DNA of 64,000 nt. Source: Sipunculus nudus. Its lineage: Eukaryota > Annelida > Sipuncula > Golfingiida > Sipunculidae. The position numbers and the translations under genes were made by a program. Positions 35,990 to 47,699 of the stretch are shown here, in pieces (positions within the stretch are counted from its first letter, which is position 1; each line of letters opens with the position of its first letter). The notes beneath the pieces were generated by a model, which worked only from the letters and a program-made list of their open reading frames with translations, was not told where the DNA came from and made no database searches. The stretch covers positions 73,606,401-73,670,400 of the forward strand of contig CM049315.1 of NCBI GenBank assembly GCA_026874595.1, given 5' to 3'.

Positions 35990-36625
35990 CCCCGTAGAAA
36001 GCACCAGCTCCTGTTTTAAGGAATCCGTCATAGAAGTTTCATGGGGACTTTCCTCAATGAAGGAGACAACACCATTAAACTGCCGCATGAATTTATGCCA
36101 CAACATGACATCTTGCTTTACCGCACCCTACAGTTTTGCCTTAGGGTATATTTGCTTCATCTTGGCGATGCAATTAAGCAATCTTCGGAAAATCCTTGCG
36201 CTTTTCCTAATCCTCGCTGCAAAGTTCAGTTTGCCTGACAAGGACTTAAACTGCCGTTTTGTTGCACAAGCAGTTTCACAATATTTCCAAAAGTGCATTG
36301 ATATCCTGCAATTTATCCTCAGGTAAGGTTAATTTACAGGCGAGTGTATTTCTTCCAATACCAAGAAACACTTAACAGGTACAAGGCGCTACAAGTTTAT
36401 CTCTGTTCACTTCAAGGTCCACAGGTAATAAAAGTTTTATTATAGCTACCCAGGATTCGTAAGATTCCAAAACTACCAGGTAGTCATCCTGGTAGGCGAC
36501 CACACTGTGCCCCTGTCGCTCCATCATCCGTTTTAAGCACTGTGAAATCGTATAAAAATGGGTTGGAATTGCCCTGGCTCCAAAAGGCAATTTGACGTCA
36601 TACATTTACCTTGTCTTGCCATGTT
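35990..36625 (-). mobile_element. RT/connection fragment of the same DIRS-like element
   Basis: The minus strand encodes KLPFGARAIPTHFYTI, VVAYQDDYLVVLE (the YxDD catalytic box, here YQDD) and LEVNRDKLVAPCTCFLVLEE. Beyond a frame change it reads ACATKRQFKSLSGKLNFAAR and AVKQDVMLWHKFMRQFNG, the connection region before RNase H in DIRS-like and related elements. Its position directly upstream of the recombinase fragment on the same strand supports one element with gene order RT then YR. The 5' side is cut at about 36630 by LINE sequence. Confidence 0.8.
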
Positions 36626-37190
36626 CAAACGTCCACTCCAGACTCCGATTGACTTGATGTCCATTTTATCTGCAAAAATAACCATAAATAAATTATATCT
36701 CTGTTTCAAGTTTGAGGCCTTCAGGAAATACCCTTGATCATTGACAATATCTTTAATCCTCTTTATAACAGACTTATACCGGTGGTTGTAAAGTATACTT
36801 GTTTTAAGAATAGTGATAAATGGATTGTGATATTATTTCCTGTTTTATGTCCGTAATGTTTGTTGAAGGGACTAGGATTCTGCTACAGCATTAATAATGG
36901 CCATATAAAACGGTGGGTTGATGGGTGGGAGTATGAGGCTACAACGACTAAGAAATAGATCTATTAGCTTTCATTTCCAAGATATATCATTCTCCAAAAA
37001 TAACATCCTGGGACGAATCCTGTTTAGTTAGGATGTACTAATTTTGTTATTATGGTTTTAGTCTATTTTAAAGTGCCTTGGCTATAATCTTATTACCAAC
37101 AGGAAGCAAGGAAATAGGCCACAATTTGTTTGGTTGTTTCAAGTCTTAATCTTTTTTTGTCTAGTTGGAATATTATTACTCGTTTTTGTT

Positions 37191-37192
<2 letters not shown>

Positions 37193-37235
<43 letters not shown>
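37193..37235. repeat. (GA)n microsatellite
   Basis: Pure GA tract of about 42 bp inside the LINE fragment. Confidence 0.95.
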
Positions 37236-37238
<3 letters not shown>

Positions 37239-37711
37239 AACAACATAAGAGTATTTTACACATTAAAAAAATATATCCGAAATATCGTAAAAAAACAAAG
37301 AGAACTCAGACAATCTGGGCCCGGATTTTATTCGGTTTTGTTTTAGTCTTTTAAACAATTCATGAAGGGTTAAAGGTTTATTGATTTCGTTTATTTCAGA
37401 ATTTAATTTCGGAGTGTTGGTTTGATTGACATTCGTCTCTCTGTATTATTTTTTACCTGTAGTATTTCTGATTGGTCGATGATTAGATAAGTTTTCTATT
37501 CTTCTCGATTACAGGAATTGATTTTGAAGTGTAGTTCCGTTTCTTTAAGATAAGAAAAACCTTTTTCATCATCCTCGTACCACCGCTGTTTTGAACAGAT
37601 TTTGTAAGCTTTTCTTTATTTAGCTAATTTTTTCTTCTGTGTTTTAACTCTCTGTGGTCATTTTGAATACTGAATAATGTATCCTCTGATTTCACGTTTC
37701 ACAGTGTCAAA

Positions 37712-37797
37712 AAGGTATGTTTATTTCAAGTTATTTATATTTATTTTTCAAATAAGGTATGTTTATTTTCAAGTTATTTATATTTTATTTTCAAATC
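37712..37797. repeat. ~42-bp tandem duplication
   Basis: The segment AAGGTATGTTTATTT..CAAGTTATTTATATTT occurs twice in direct succession with one- or two-base differences. Confidence 0.85.
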
Positions 37798-38989
37798 AGT
37801 CAACAGTGTTTTTATAACATTGACATATTCTAAATCTTGAACCAATTGATTAAGTATTAAATTTTCAGTACCCCGCCTCTCTTGGCTGACTTTTGTCACC
37901 CTCTACTGAAATGATTATCATACTGTGATCAGATATAGCTGTTGCTTTTATAACAGAGGATTCAATAATTAGCATTTAGTGTCTGAGAAAAGGAAATAGT
38001 CTAATCTAGATGCAGTATGCAGATTATATTGTACTCTTGTAAATCCGTTTTTATTTGGAATAAGGGCCCTCCAGGATAGACTAAATAATAATCCTTCATT
38101 ACCCTAAGCAATTCGGAAGCCGACTGGCTTACTTTTTCATGGCAGGCACTCGTCTTACCAATTTTTGGATTCATGATAATATTCAAGTTACCTCAAATTA
38201 TCCCCATTGGCCAATATATTGATTTAACTATTCTCGCAATGTTTGAATAAATTTTATTTGGTCTCTAAGGTGAACCCCTGTCTGGAAAATAAACATCGAT
38301 AAGTAAAGTTCGGTACCTTCATCAGAGTGAATTTGCCATTTAGATCTACAGTAGTATTTATGTTAGTTATATCGAGGTTCACTGTCCACTATATGGCTAC
38401 CCTTTTACTGTTTCCTGATATGTGGCAGTACCCCTTCATTAGACCATACATTTTCATCCTGAGGCTGGCTATGTGTCTCTTGAAGAAAAGTGATACGCGT
38501 TTTATAATCCCTCAATAAAGTAAATATATTTTTTTGCCTTTTAAGTCGACTCTGCTAGAATAAAGGAAGTGTTTGTAGAGGCGAAGATGTGTTTGTAAAG
38601 TGTCCCTCTCGAAAGAGCGGCGTGAAGCGTCAGGAGACCTGTTGCACCGATTGGCATATTTTAAAGGCAGGTATTGTTAAAAGATAGATGAAAGGAACAC
38701 CATTTCTAAAGGTGTGAGCAAAAAAAGATAAACGTAAACAAAATAAAGAATGTTTTGGAAGTTCGGTTAACCCATACGAAAACCCGCCGTAAAACAAAAT
38801 AACAATTTTATGTAGTAGTAGTTTCTGCTTAGAAAAAAATCAATGCATAATTTATATTTTCATTTTGAGTATGAATTTGAAAGCTTGCGTCAGATTTACA
38901 ACATATGTTCGGTTAAAAAAATGTTAGGATGAGCTATCACCGGACTCACGATTTGTGAATATTGTGTGTTGGGTGATGTTCTACGCCCC

Positions 38990-39336
38990 TCAGTCCTTTG
39001 CATTGTCAGCCGGATCCAGGATACTGGTCAACGCTTTTTGAACGGAATCTGTTGCCATTACATGAATTAAAAAATTGCGTGAACCTCCTAGATTCTGTAG
39101 ACAAATTGTCTTTAGTATTTATCCTGAACATGTTTCATTCCATCTCAATATGGCTGAATTTGTCCCAAAGAAAGTTACCCTTGGGCTAAATATCAGTCCT
39201 CATTTCATTAGTCCATTCCATTTCCCCCTAATATCGCTTTTGAATTAATGATTAACGTTTAATTTACACAAGTGAAGGTATTATTTATAGGAAGTGCTCA
39301 TTTTTATAAGAACAAAGGATACCTGGGAAGTATTTC

Positions 39337-39381
<45 letters not shown>

Positions 39382-40500
39382 CATAGATTTTACTTTCCTA
39401 ACTTTACCTTCGATTTTTACCGGAGTCACAAATAAATCCCCTTTCCGTATTTTCCTTCATTACCTTAAGTGTCAATCGCAATAACATCAATCACTATTCA
39501 CTTGGGTAAGTCCCCTGTTACGTGAATGCAATATATATGAAGACCCTCCCCTCCCCGCTTTATTTAATTTATATTTAAGGTGTCCACGTCAGTATATATA
39601 CCGGCCTTTATTGTTCATCTACCATTATCTTTCCTCCGAAAATGTAATTATTCGTTTAAACAATAAAATTTCTAATATAGCCGTCTCATTAAAGGTATCC
39701 CTGCTGAGAGAATCTCCGTAAATCTGAGCGGAGCCGACTGCTTTTCCCAATAAAGAAAATAAACTGGACTTGAATTATTAAAAATGTATAAAACTCTGAT
39801 TTGATTGAAGATTGCACCTAATAATCATTCTAGAATATTGTCCATCCTAAACATGTGAAGAAAGATAAAAAAAAAAAACTTGCCGCCATAACACTTCATG
39901 TCTATGTTTACATTAACAACGGCGCGTCACTGATATTAATCCGCAAAGTAGATTTAAATGCTTTGCAAAAAAAAAATAAATAAATAAAATATATAAAGTT
40001 AACGATGAAATGTTAATTATATTTGAATTAATGTTGTTAATGCATGTTCTATATTAATTTTGCACCATTTACTTAATAAATGCCAATTTCAGTTTTTACG
40101 CGAAATAGCTCGATTTCATCACAAAAAAGTTCAAGGCGAACGACGGCAAGATGAGTTTTATCCTTAACAATATATCTGGATAAAGCCTCTGTGTGGAGAA
40201 TGTCCCTATGTACACGTTAATAGACTGACTCTAACCCCTACTCTGATATTAACTAAGGTCATAAAACTTACATAAAACCCATGTACGGGTGTAGGTGTGA
40301 GCTGTCAGAATCAAAAGGTAATGCAGAGAACACACCTAACTGGACACCCCTCTGTCCACCATAATAAGGCACTGTTCACTAGCCGCAGACAGCGACGTTA
40401 CAGTCTTTATATGTTATAACTGTTGAGACCCGGAATCCAAAAGCGGTAAAATGGGATTATAGCGCAAAGTGATATGTTATTCTTGGAAAGGAAATTGAAT
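38990..40500 (+). repeat. Third, older partial copy of the segmental duplication (copy C)
   Basis: Matches copy A at CCCTAATATCGCTTTTGAAT (39230; A 19170), ATAGGAAGTGCTCATTTTTA (39290; A 19840), GCATGTTCTATATTAATTTT (40043; A 21660), ATATCTGGATAAAGCCTCTG (40173; A 21790) and CATAAAACCCATGTACGGGT (40271; A 21910). Divergence is clearly higher than between A and B. It lacks the GGATCCGGA repeat that A and B share. Its right end is cut by the LTR-like repeat at about 40501. Confidence 0.8.
39341..39377. repeat. (TA)n microsatellite
   Basis: Pure TA tract inside copy C. The matching place in copy A (about 19885) has only ATATATATTT, so it expanded after the copies diverged. Confidence 0.9.
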
Positions 40501-41109
40501 AGAAATATTCAATCACACAGTAAAATAAACAAAGTGCACAATACATGGATACCACCACTGTAGCAGCGATAAGTCCTTTAAAATGTATAAGCCGGACGAA
40601 CAGTTCACACAAATTCTCTCGGAGAATAACAGTCCAATGTAAAGCTCTTGTAACAATCCAGAAAGTAAACTGAAGACCAAATAAGATACGTCACAAATCC
40701 AGAAAAAAATCTGAAGAAAATCTATAATTGCCGCACTTATCGGAATAGGTCCCACAAACTGACATACACGCTTCTGTGTCCGTTGGAATATTCTCTCACC
40801 TCTCTCCCGGCTTTAAAACACAGCCTCTTTATATAACTTTTCAAGCCGAGAATTTTCCATTTCTTGAACAATCTAAAGAACCTAACATAATAAACACGCT
40901 CTAAGAACATACCAGAACAGAGAACGCCGTGTCAGGGTTCACACCTGGGCCAATCCCGGCGTGGCCAGGCGACGCTGCCACGGCAACGTGCCACGCGTGC
41001 TTCACGAACCAAACGCGAACAACACATGGAACATCCGTGTGCACAATATAACATCCATCTGTAAGACCGCTGCACACAATAAAAGGGGCACCTGTAAGGC
41101 TGTAACACA
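40501..41109 (-). mobile_element. LTR-like element, second (truncated) copy
   Basis: Diverged copy of 28360-29086. Shared landmarks include CGATAAGTCCTTTAAA, AATAACAGTCCAATG, GAAAGTAAACTGA, ATAATTGCCGC, GACATACACGCTTCTG, the TATA region CTCTTTATATAAC and GCCGAGAATTTTCCA. The side holding the poly(A) signal in the other copy is missing. It ends near GGCACCTGTAAGG..TGTAACAC. Confidence 0.7.
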
Positions 41110-41837
41110 TGTCAGAGATGATCCAGGAAAGAGCTTCACCTGTGATGCCAAACACCTCTTCACATCTTTTGATCAGATGGCTTGGTCTATCGTAGTATAT
41201 GCGGCACGGAGATCTACAGGCAGTATTACTGCTTTTTTTCTGGTCAAGGGCTTGCGCCAAATTACTGTGAACCTTGACCAGCGCGGTCTCGCATCTGTAG
41301 AATTAGCGATACGCAGACTAGTGGTTTAAGGAGGTTACAGGCAGAAAGATGGTCTTTGGACCTGCCAGCAACTACCTTTTTAAGAAACTTTGCAAGAAAG
41401 GCAGATAAGATAATGGTCTTTTGTTGCACAGTTGTGTGAATATATATATAATATGTATATATGTGTATGTTGTTAAGGGGACGGGTTGCACAAAACAACT
41501 GGACCGAACAGAGTCCATAGGGCAGCTTGCTTTTCTAGCTAAGCGGTTGGAAGGCTGGACTTGTGCGCCACCAGTATATGTTCGAATTCGGGATTAGCTC
41601 AGTTTTTTTATTCTTAGGATAATATTTCCGTAACAATAACTAAAATCAATTACTATTATCTAATAAAAAAAAGTTCCCTGTGAACGTTTTGCAAGGATAC
41701 ATTAATATAAAAAAAAGAAAAGTATACTTACGTTTATATACAAATTTAAGATGATTTTATGATTTATTTATTTATTGTATCTTATAATACCTTATAGTCA
41801 TTATGATTTTAAACTGAAGTCATATTAAAATGATTAA

Positions 41838-41897
<60 letters not shown>

Positions 41898-42560
41898 CCT
41901 TAGCTTATATGTGTTTATATAAATATATATATATATATATCTATATATATATATGTATGTATTAGCAAGCTTTATTATATATACACTTTATTAAATATTA
42001 TGACTATACATATAAATAAATTTTACCTTATAAATAAATTATATATACAGACCGCATATTCTCTTTCTGAAGTTACCTGATGACATTTTCATCGATCCTA
42101 TAGTCCGTCCCAGTACCCTTGTCCGCAAGTTTTTCCGGGATAATTTTTTTTATAAGTAAAGCAGTGAAAACCTTTCTTGTCCAAAGGTTGCAGGAGTTAT
42201 TCCGCCGACTACCTGTGTAAAAAGTATTTTCTTACCTTGCTTTGATTTTGTATGAGACAAATCAACCAAAATATGACAAAACAGGCTAAATCGTTCAGGT
42301 CCTTTCCTTGACTGAGATCTGATAATAAACAGGCCAGTCAAACTTATGTCAGTCAAGCGAAGGTGACGCGCGACCGATCTTTGTGACGTCACTGTTGTCT
42401 AACAAACACCAAACGCAGCCATAGACATGGAACGTGTACCATAGAGGAATGTATATCGAGCAGTGTCGGGAAGACGCCATCAATGTTGATTCAGCATAAA
42501 TAACGCAAAAGAATCGCAAAGTAAATACGTTTCGGCGGAATATCTGTTTATCTACATCAG
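41110..42560. other. Intergenic with TA-rich tracts
   Basis: Two overlapping opposite ORFs near 40901-41329 have no recognisable motifs. Long TA tracts lie at about 41838-41895 and 41922-41955. A TGACGTCA palindrome lies at 42384-42391. Confidence 0.45.
41533..41595 (+). repeat. tRNA-like (SINE head) sequence
   Basis: TAGCTAAGCGG fits the box A consensus, and ATGTTCGAATTCGGG about 45 bp downstream is a one-mismatch box B. The stretch between resembles the anticodon arm and variable region of a Ser/Leu-type tRNA, but no good acceptor stem can be paired. A SINE head or tRNA pseudogene is more likely than a functional tRNA. Confidence 0.4.
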
Positions 42561-42589
42561 ACAAAGGGCATTTTTAAAGAATATTCTTA

Positions 42590-42830
42590 AAATAATTATT
42601 GCGAAAAAATATGCGGACAAGGATTTTGGGACGGGAAATACCAATAATAGGTGTTGTATTCTTTATGTTGCCCTCAGGTATAAATTGGAGGTTTCGCCAC
42701 AATGTAGTGAAACATATACCCAGCATAGCACAGACGCGTTCTTGAACTCTGTGAATGCATATTTCAGACGTCCTCTGTTGTCCTCTTCGGAACAAAAAGT
42801 ATACACGCGATGGACAAAATCAGCCATCGT
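42590..42830 (-). CDS. Putative exon with a helix-turn-helix-like segment
   Basis: Two overlapping minus-strand frames look coding. One reads MADFVHRVYTFCSEEDNRGR then LKYAFTEFKNASV. The other reads ERVCAMLGICFTTLWRNLQF and continues ISRPKIL. Joined at a frame change near 42735 they resemble the helix-turn-helix part found in transposase-derived proteins (charged helix, then V-x-x-M-L-G-I-x-x-x-T-L-W-R). No flanking exons were identified. This is an inference from pattern only; it may be a remnant of a DNA transposon gene. Confidence 0.3.
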
Positions 42831-42919
42831 GAAGCTACCTCAGTCTGTTATGAACACGCATTTGACCCATGTCACAAACATTTGCATTGAAGCGACACCA
42901 TTGACATGATGGGCTACGT

Positions 42920-43990
42920 CATTCCATTATGACGCGCATTGGTATCGCATACAGACTTTCAGTATATGGCTGGGTTAGCCAAGCACTTCTTAAGTAAGAA
43001 AACAACACTCCAGCGTCGTTAAGTAAGTTTGGTTAATTAAATTTTCGCTCACCTAATACAAAATAAGGTCGTTTTCTCGGCATTCATTGTATCGCAGTGA
43101 ACACGCATTTGAAATAATGCTATAGAAATGATCAAAAAAAACAGGGTTTCGCGTTGTTGGAACGGACTACATATACATTATCTGTTCATTATATGTATTT
43201 TCAAGTATTAAGTAAAATGGTACATCCTTTACCTCTCAGTATACTAGTATATGTTTCATGCTCCATACCATGCATGCACGCCTTTGGTTCTGAGTAAAAT
43301 CAAAAACCCAGTAATGGACTTATAACAAACCGAATTGGCTTTACTGTTTGGCTGAAAAAAATATGGGAAACATCAACCAGAACCCAAAATAGATGTGTTG
43401 TTTTGCATTTTTATCCCATTTTTCTTGTTTATCGCTGCAGGGTATTAAACTATTTAATAATTTTAAAGTAAATTCTGCAATATGTCAAATGTTTTCTCTG
43501 TAAAATTGACTAATCATTTTTTTCATTATATATCGATAAATCATAGAAAGAAATGTTTATGTTTATTAGAGTTAACAATTTCAGTAAATATTGATATTTC
43601 TTTTTAGTACTAAATTTGGTCTTTCCTACCACTATATTAATGTTTTTAAATGTCTTATTCAACACTTAAAAAAAAGAATGTTCAATAATCCAGTTTTTAG
43701 TATCTTTATATCTTCTCATAACTTCTTTCTCTGAAGTAAACTTTGAATTTATTATTAAAGCGTGAAGGTGTGTTATATTTTCGCTAACCCATATTTTCAA
43801 ACGAAGGTGTTTTCCTTTATATAAAAGGTGTTTATTTTCCAGAATGAACAGGTTAAATATTTTGCCCGATGTCATCTACTCAATGGAAGAAATCTTTGAA
43901 ATTATTAGAACTTAAATTCATCTGTCAATAAAACAGAGGTATATAGGATATACAGTACATAGGATATACAACAGTGGCCGGGAGTTTAGA
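42920..43990. other. AT-rich intergenic, nothing recognised
   Basis: No exon, repeat or RNA gene was recognised; base composition is strongly AT-biased. Confidence 0.4.
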
Positions 43991-43995
43991 CCTGA

Positions 43996-44217
43996 TTAAC
44001 TCTTCTTGAATCCACTCACTGCACTTTTTTCACTTCCAGCTCTGTCTGACATAATAAATGACAATTTCTCCAGAAGGACCAACATGAAGTTATCATTTTT
44101 TACTCCATCAGCTGCAGCTGAACTATCCTGAGCAACTGTCATGATGTACCATCCATCATCAGCACTAACGTGATCACCACCTGACTCTTGGTGCACGCGA
44201 GTTTCATTAATTTGCAC
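43996..44217 (-). CDS. Putative terminal exon of an unrecognised gene
   Basis: On the minus strand, after an acceptor-like ATGTTTTAG at about 44219, an open frame reads INETRVHQESGGDHVSADDG, then WYIMTVAQDSSAAADG, and LVLLEKLSFIMSDRAGSEKS before a TAA. Composition (Asp/Ser/Glu-rich, few rare residues) is protein-like and unlike neighbouring noise. The SFIMSDRA wording is reminiscent of an uncharacterised invertebrate family, but I cannot name it. Whether it joins the SWIM-like exon 1.1 kb upstream on the same strand is unknown. Confidence 0.4.
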   Translation of the reverse strand: MQINETRVHQESGGDHVSADDGWYIMTVAQDSSAAADGVKNDNFMLVLLEKLSFIMSDRAGSEKSAVSGFKKS

Positions 44218-45224
44218 TAAAACATTTCAATAAAAGTACCATTTCTGAGACTGTATCATCTTCGGCAAGTGGTAGTCTGAAGGTGTGACAATCCGCGCGG
44301 CTTGCATCTTTCGTGATGTGTGCTGATCCTTTGGCAATATGTACAACTCTTACTAATTGCTATCAGTCCATGTCTTTGTGCATACTTAACCACATCGGAT
44401 GTGTTTGTGAAAATTGACAACAAAGATATAAAATCCATCGTGTAGATTGAGAACTGTTTCCTATATCCAGTGTATATTAGCAATACAAAAACGACAACGT
44501 GAAATATATAAATCAGCGGTTTATTTGGCATGAAGTTTATCTCTCCTTCTGTATATATGTTATGGGTTCACAAGAGATGAAGTATCATTACCGGGGAAAT
44601 ATATCGGGCGAGGGTACAGAAGGTCGGACGAACTGAATAAGTTATGTTCAAAACAATTCTGCTATACTCAAATTTAACTGACGTTAGATCACAAAAAAAA
44701 GATCTTGTAATGTTACAAGTAATATGTGGTTCAGAAATGCAAAACAATATACCAGAATATTACAACATGTTGATCTGAACTGGTCTCTGTAGGCAAGATG
44801 TTTCATGAACTCGAGGGGGGCTCAGGTCAAAGCGGACTCTGCGTTTATGACGAAGGTTTAGAAGCTCTGCAGCATTCACTGATGGACCCCTATTTCCCTT
44901 TATACATGGTGGTACCTCTGTAAAACCTGTGTATTAATAACTTGATAAATGACATAATTATATTTTAAAAGCTCTTCATTATAACAAAATTTCATAAATA
45001 TATATGAACACACAGACGCACACACAGACGCACACACAGTTTAATTTGCAAAAAGGCGTTGACTGATACACATGTACAATGAATGTCAATAATGTTTATA
45101 CAAACACCTTGTGCTCATTTGTACCTTCTGATAAACATTATCTGATTTTTTTTTGTCTTAAACAGTTTATTATTCATCACAAAAATTACAAAATATTATT
45201 CACACTGATTCTATTACATGTAAC

Positions 45225-45227
<3 letters not shown>

Positions 45228-45267
<40 letters not shown>
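45228..45267. repeat. (TA)n microsatellite
   Basis: Pure TA tract immediately downstream, in transcript sense, of the minus-strand exon at 45.3-45.6 kb. Confidence 0.95.
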
Positions 45268-45270
<3 letters not shown>

Positions 45271-45304
45271 CATTATTATCACTTATTCACAATTATTTTT
45301 ACCT

Positions 45305-45587
45305 GGGAACATGTCAGTTCTGTGAGCACATGCCCATTTTCTTTGAAACATGTTGCAGCATATATCACACAAGCAGTTTGCCCCTTTCCAGCCGCACACT
45401 GTCACTGGGCCTCTCGGACTACACCATTCTTCTCGAGGCTGATATCAACCTTGTAGTGGATAGTCGCGCGCATTTCAGCCAAAATTGCCATCAGGAAGTG
45501 CTGAGCTCCACAGACTGCTTGGGTGCTTCTGATGTATATCACATACCTGGAATCATCAATTTTGGCACTTATTAACAAACTAAACAC
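45305..45587 (-). pseudogene. SWIM-like zinc-binding exon with one internal stop
   Basis: The minus strand reads IDDSRYVIYIRSTQAVCGAQ, then HYKVDISLEKNGVVREAQ, a TGA (near 45405), then QCAAGKGQTACVIYAATCF, ENGHVLTELTCSQ and a GTAAAAAT donor. The pattern C-x-C-x-A-G-x-G followed by a C-x-(H) segment is that of SWIM zinc fingers, found in YqaJ-type recombinase-domain and MULE transposase proteins of invertebrates. The TGA stands where the first Cys of the motif is expected (TGC or TGT to TGA), and the usual C-K-H triad reads C-V-I. It is probably inactive or a remnant. The family is inferred from the motif. Confidence 0.45.
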
Positions 45588-45599
45588 AGTCTATCAAAT

Positions 45600-46241
45600 T
45601 CAAATATTATTTATTATCTATAGTAAAGTTATCTCATTTAAAGAGTATAATATAACAAATCACTTTGTTTTATATATATATATATGTTTTTAATCATATA
45701 TCTTTTACATGCGTATTCCTTTCTTTATCAGGTTTTAATATATTTATAGTTTCATAAACTAGTGTTACTTTATGTCACATACATATCTTTTAATCACGAC
45801 GGTGACCGGCATTCGCATAAGACATATATATCATAATCAGACAGTGACCAACGGATGTCTTATTTTCTTGACTTTTTTACTAGGACTTCGACTTGTCAAT
45901 CATATTTTACTGCGCGTTTCAATAAAGGCATGGACACGGCATCAGATGTTTAAATAAACACCTGGACACTGTATCAGACTTTTAAATTTCACCATTTTTT
46001 TTTTTTTTCGCAACTGCTTAAGTAATTGCACAGCGAGATACCGCAGGAAAATAATGAAACAAGTGTATGTATGTGTCAGTGTTTGATAGGGACACGGAAA
46101 TTCTTCATTTTCAAACTGAAAAGAGTATTGATATTTTTTTTAAGAGCATTGTCAAAATTTGCATGGTATATGTGTACATGTTAAAGGATAAACCTTCGGG
46201 GACCAGTTAGCTATTTCCTTATATAAGGGGACCAATTTTTA

Positions 46242-46279
<38 letters not shown>

Positions 46280-47255
46280 TACAATATTTCTATTGTTGTT
46301 GTTTGTAAACATTCAGAATTCCTTAAATATCTCTCAGTCCACTTTATTTTCTGGGATGCGTGTAGGGGATGACACATACATAAACTCTTTAGATTCTACT
46401 TGTATGTAAACCTTGAAAGCAGGATCGAGTAAACAAGACCAGCTGTGACACTGAAATGTACATGCCGAGTCCGGTGGGTGTTGTTAATTTCAATGCCCTG
46501 GAGGGAGAGTACACCCGTACTGGTGTGTGATCGTTTAAATTAACCATATAAAACTGGATCTTATTCTACACAATCCCAGCGCATGCACACATATAACTGG
46601 GGACGGCAACTAATTACAACCAATGCAGTGTTAAATTGTGTTCAGGTTTCCATAGCTTGCTTAATATGTATCCTTGACTTATACCTGACATTTGCATCAC
46701 ATTAGAAATTGTCAAATGTTCAAGGAATATTGGCGAAAAATTGTCAAGAGGTTTAGGAAGATTGGTGCAAATGCTAAATCAATAAATCAATAAAATGATA
46801 CTTACATGCTGAGAACGGTAAACAAGATCATGAAAGATGAATCTCATCCCTTGTATGGACATTTAAAATGGTTGTTAACAGGATAAGGTTAGCCTGGCCA
46901 GTAATCAGTACAAATTGCTTTAAGATTGCATCTGTATGTAAAGGAATCCGATTATTCAACCATGTGTAATCTCTAAACTATAGTAAATTCGGAAAACCGG
47001 TTGCAACATAAAAGACCAAAAACACACTGGCGCGGGCGGCAGGCGTGCATCACGCGGGCGGCAAGCGTTCACACGGCAAGGTACGCTACATTTTCAAAAC
47101 AGACTAGCGCGGGCGGAATGCGACGAATCTCGTTGTAAAGCTGTAAAATATCGGGACTTTTCTGTGGACTTTTATATGTCTGTCTAGAAATATCCCCCTG
47201 TATAATGTAAATTTCATAAAAAAAGTAATCATATCATTCGGTCAACAATAATAAT
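45600..47255. other. Intergenic with a (TTA)n tract and a GC-rich repeat patch
   Basis: A TTA/TAT trinucleotide tract lies at about 46238-46280. At 47029-47120 the words GGCGCGGGCGGCAGGCG, CGCGGGCGGCAAGCG and AGCGCGGGCGGAATGCG form three imperfect repeats in otherwise AT-rich DNA. No exon was recognised. Confidence 0.5.
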
Positions 47256-47260
47256 TATGA

Positions 47261-47263
<3 letters not shown>

Positions 47264-47312
<49 letters not shown>
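47264..47312. repeat. (TA)n microsatellite
   Basis: Pure TA tract of about 48 bp. Confidence 0.95.
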
Positions 47313-47316
<4 letters not shown>

Positions 47317-47699
47317 AATAACAATATGTTTCTGTGTGAATATATATGTTTGTAATTTACATATCATAGAATTATATATAGACGTGCATATTTCTATAGC
47401 CATCCACAAAAAGATCCTGAAGTCATGTCATTTTACCCGAAGTTCACGTAGAGCCTATACCTGAAAATCGCTCCTGTGACGATTTTTGACGTATAAACGC
47501 ATATACGCTGACGGACACATGCATGGAAATACCCCAGCAAAATCATATGAGCGATTTTTCACGCATATATACGCATATAAGTGCACATGGAAACTTCCCC
47601 TTAGCTATTAGAACAAGCAAAGTACAATCAGATAATTGGACAGTTATTTCATAACTGGTGACAATATATGCAGTATTTATTTGATATTTCAGTGTTAAG

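Larger units (their letters stand above)
36640..38520 (-). mobile_element. L1/Tx1-like LINE fragment (endonuclease and start of RT)
   Basis: From 38520 downward the minus strand reads an apurinic-type endonuclease: RITFLQETHSQPQDENVW and SNEG, SGNSKRVAI, NIIMNPKIGKTSACH (near 38180), NLHTASRLDYFLFSD (near 38020), AISDHSMIIISVEGD. The RT N-terminus follows: INKPLTLHELFKRLKQ (near 37360), then WPISLLPVGNKIIAKAL (near 37110). The order endonuclease-RT and the wording are those of L1/Tx1-type non-LTR retrotransposons. Many stops and shifts; a GA tract (37193-37235) and a small duplication (37712-37797) interrupt it. The RT catalytic block is missing, because the copy ends near 36640. Confidence 0.75.

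Noticed and set aside
36041-36326. Plus-strand ORFs of 65 and 89 codons
   Set aside because: They are antisense shadows of the DIRS-like RT connection region on the minus strand.
40901-41329. Two long opposite ORFs (119 and 122 codons)
   Set aside because: They overlap the LTR-like repeat end and each other. Neither shows a known motif, and mirror ORFs of this kind are expected in CpG-richer sequence.
41533-41595. Functional tRNA gene
   Set aside because: Boxes A and B are recognisable, but no acceptor stem pairs and box B has a mismatch; called SINE-like instead.
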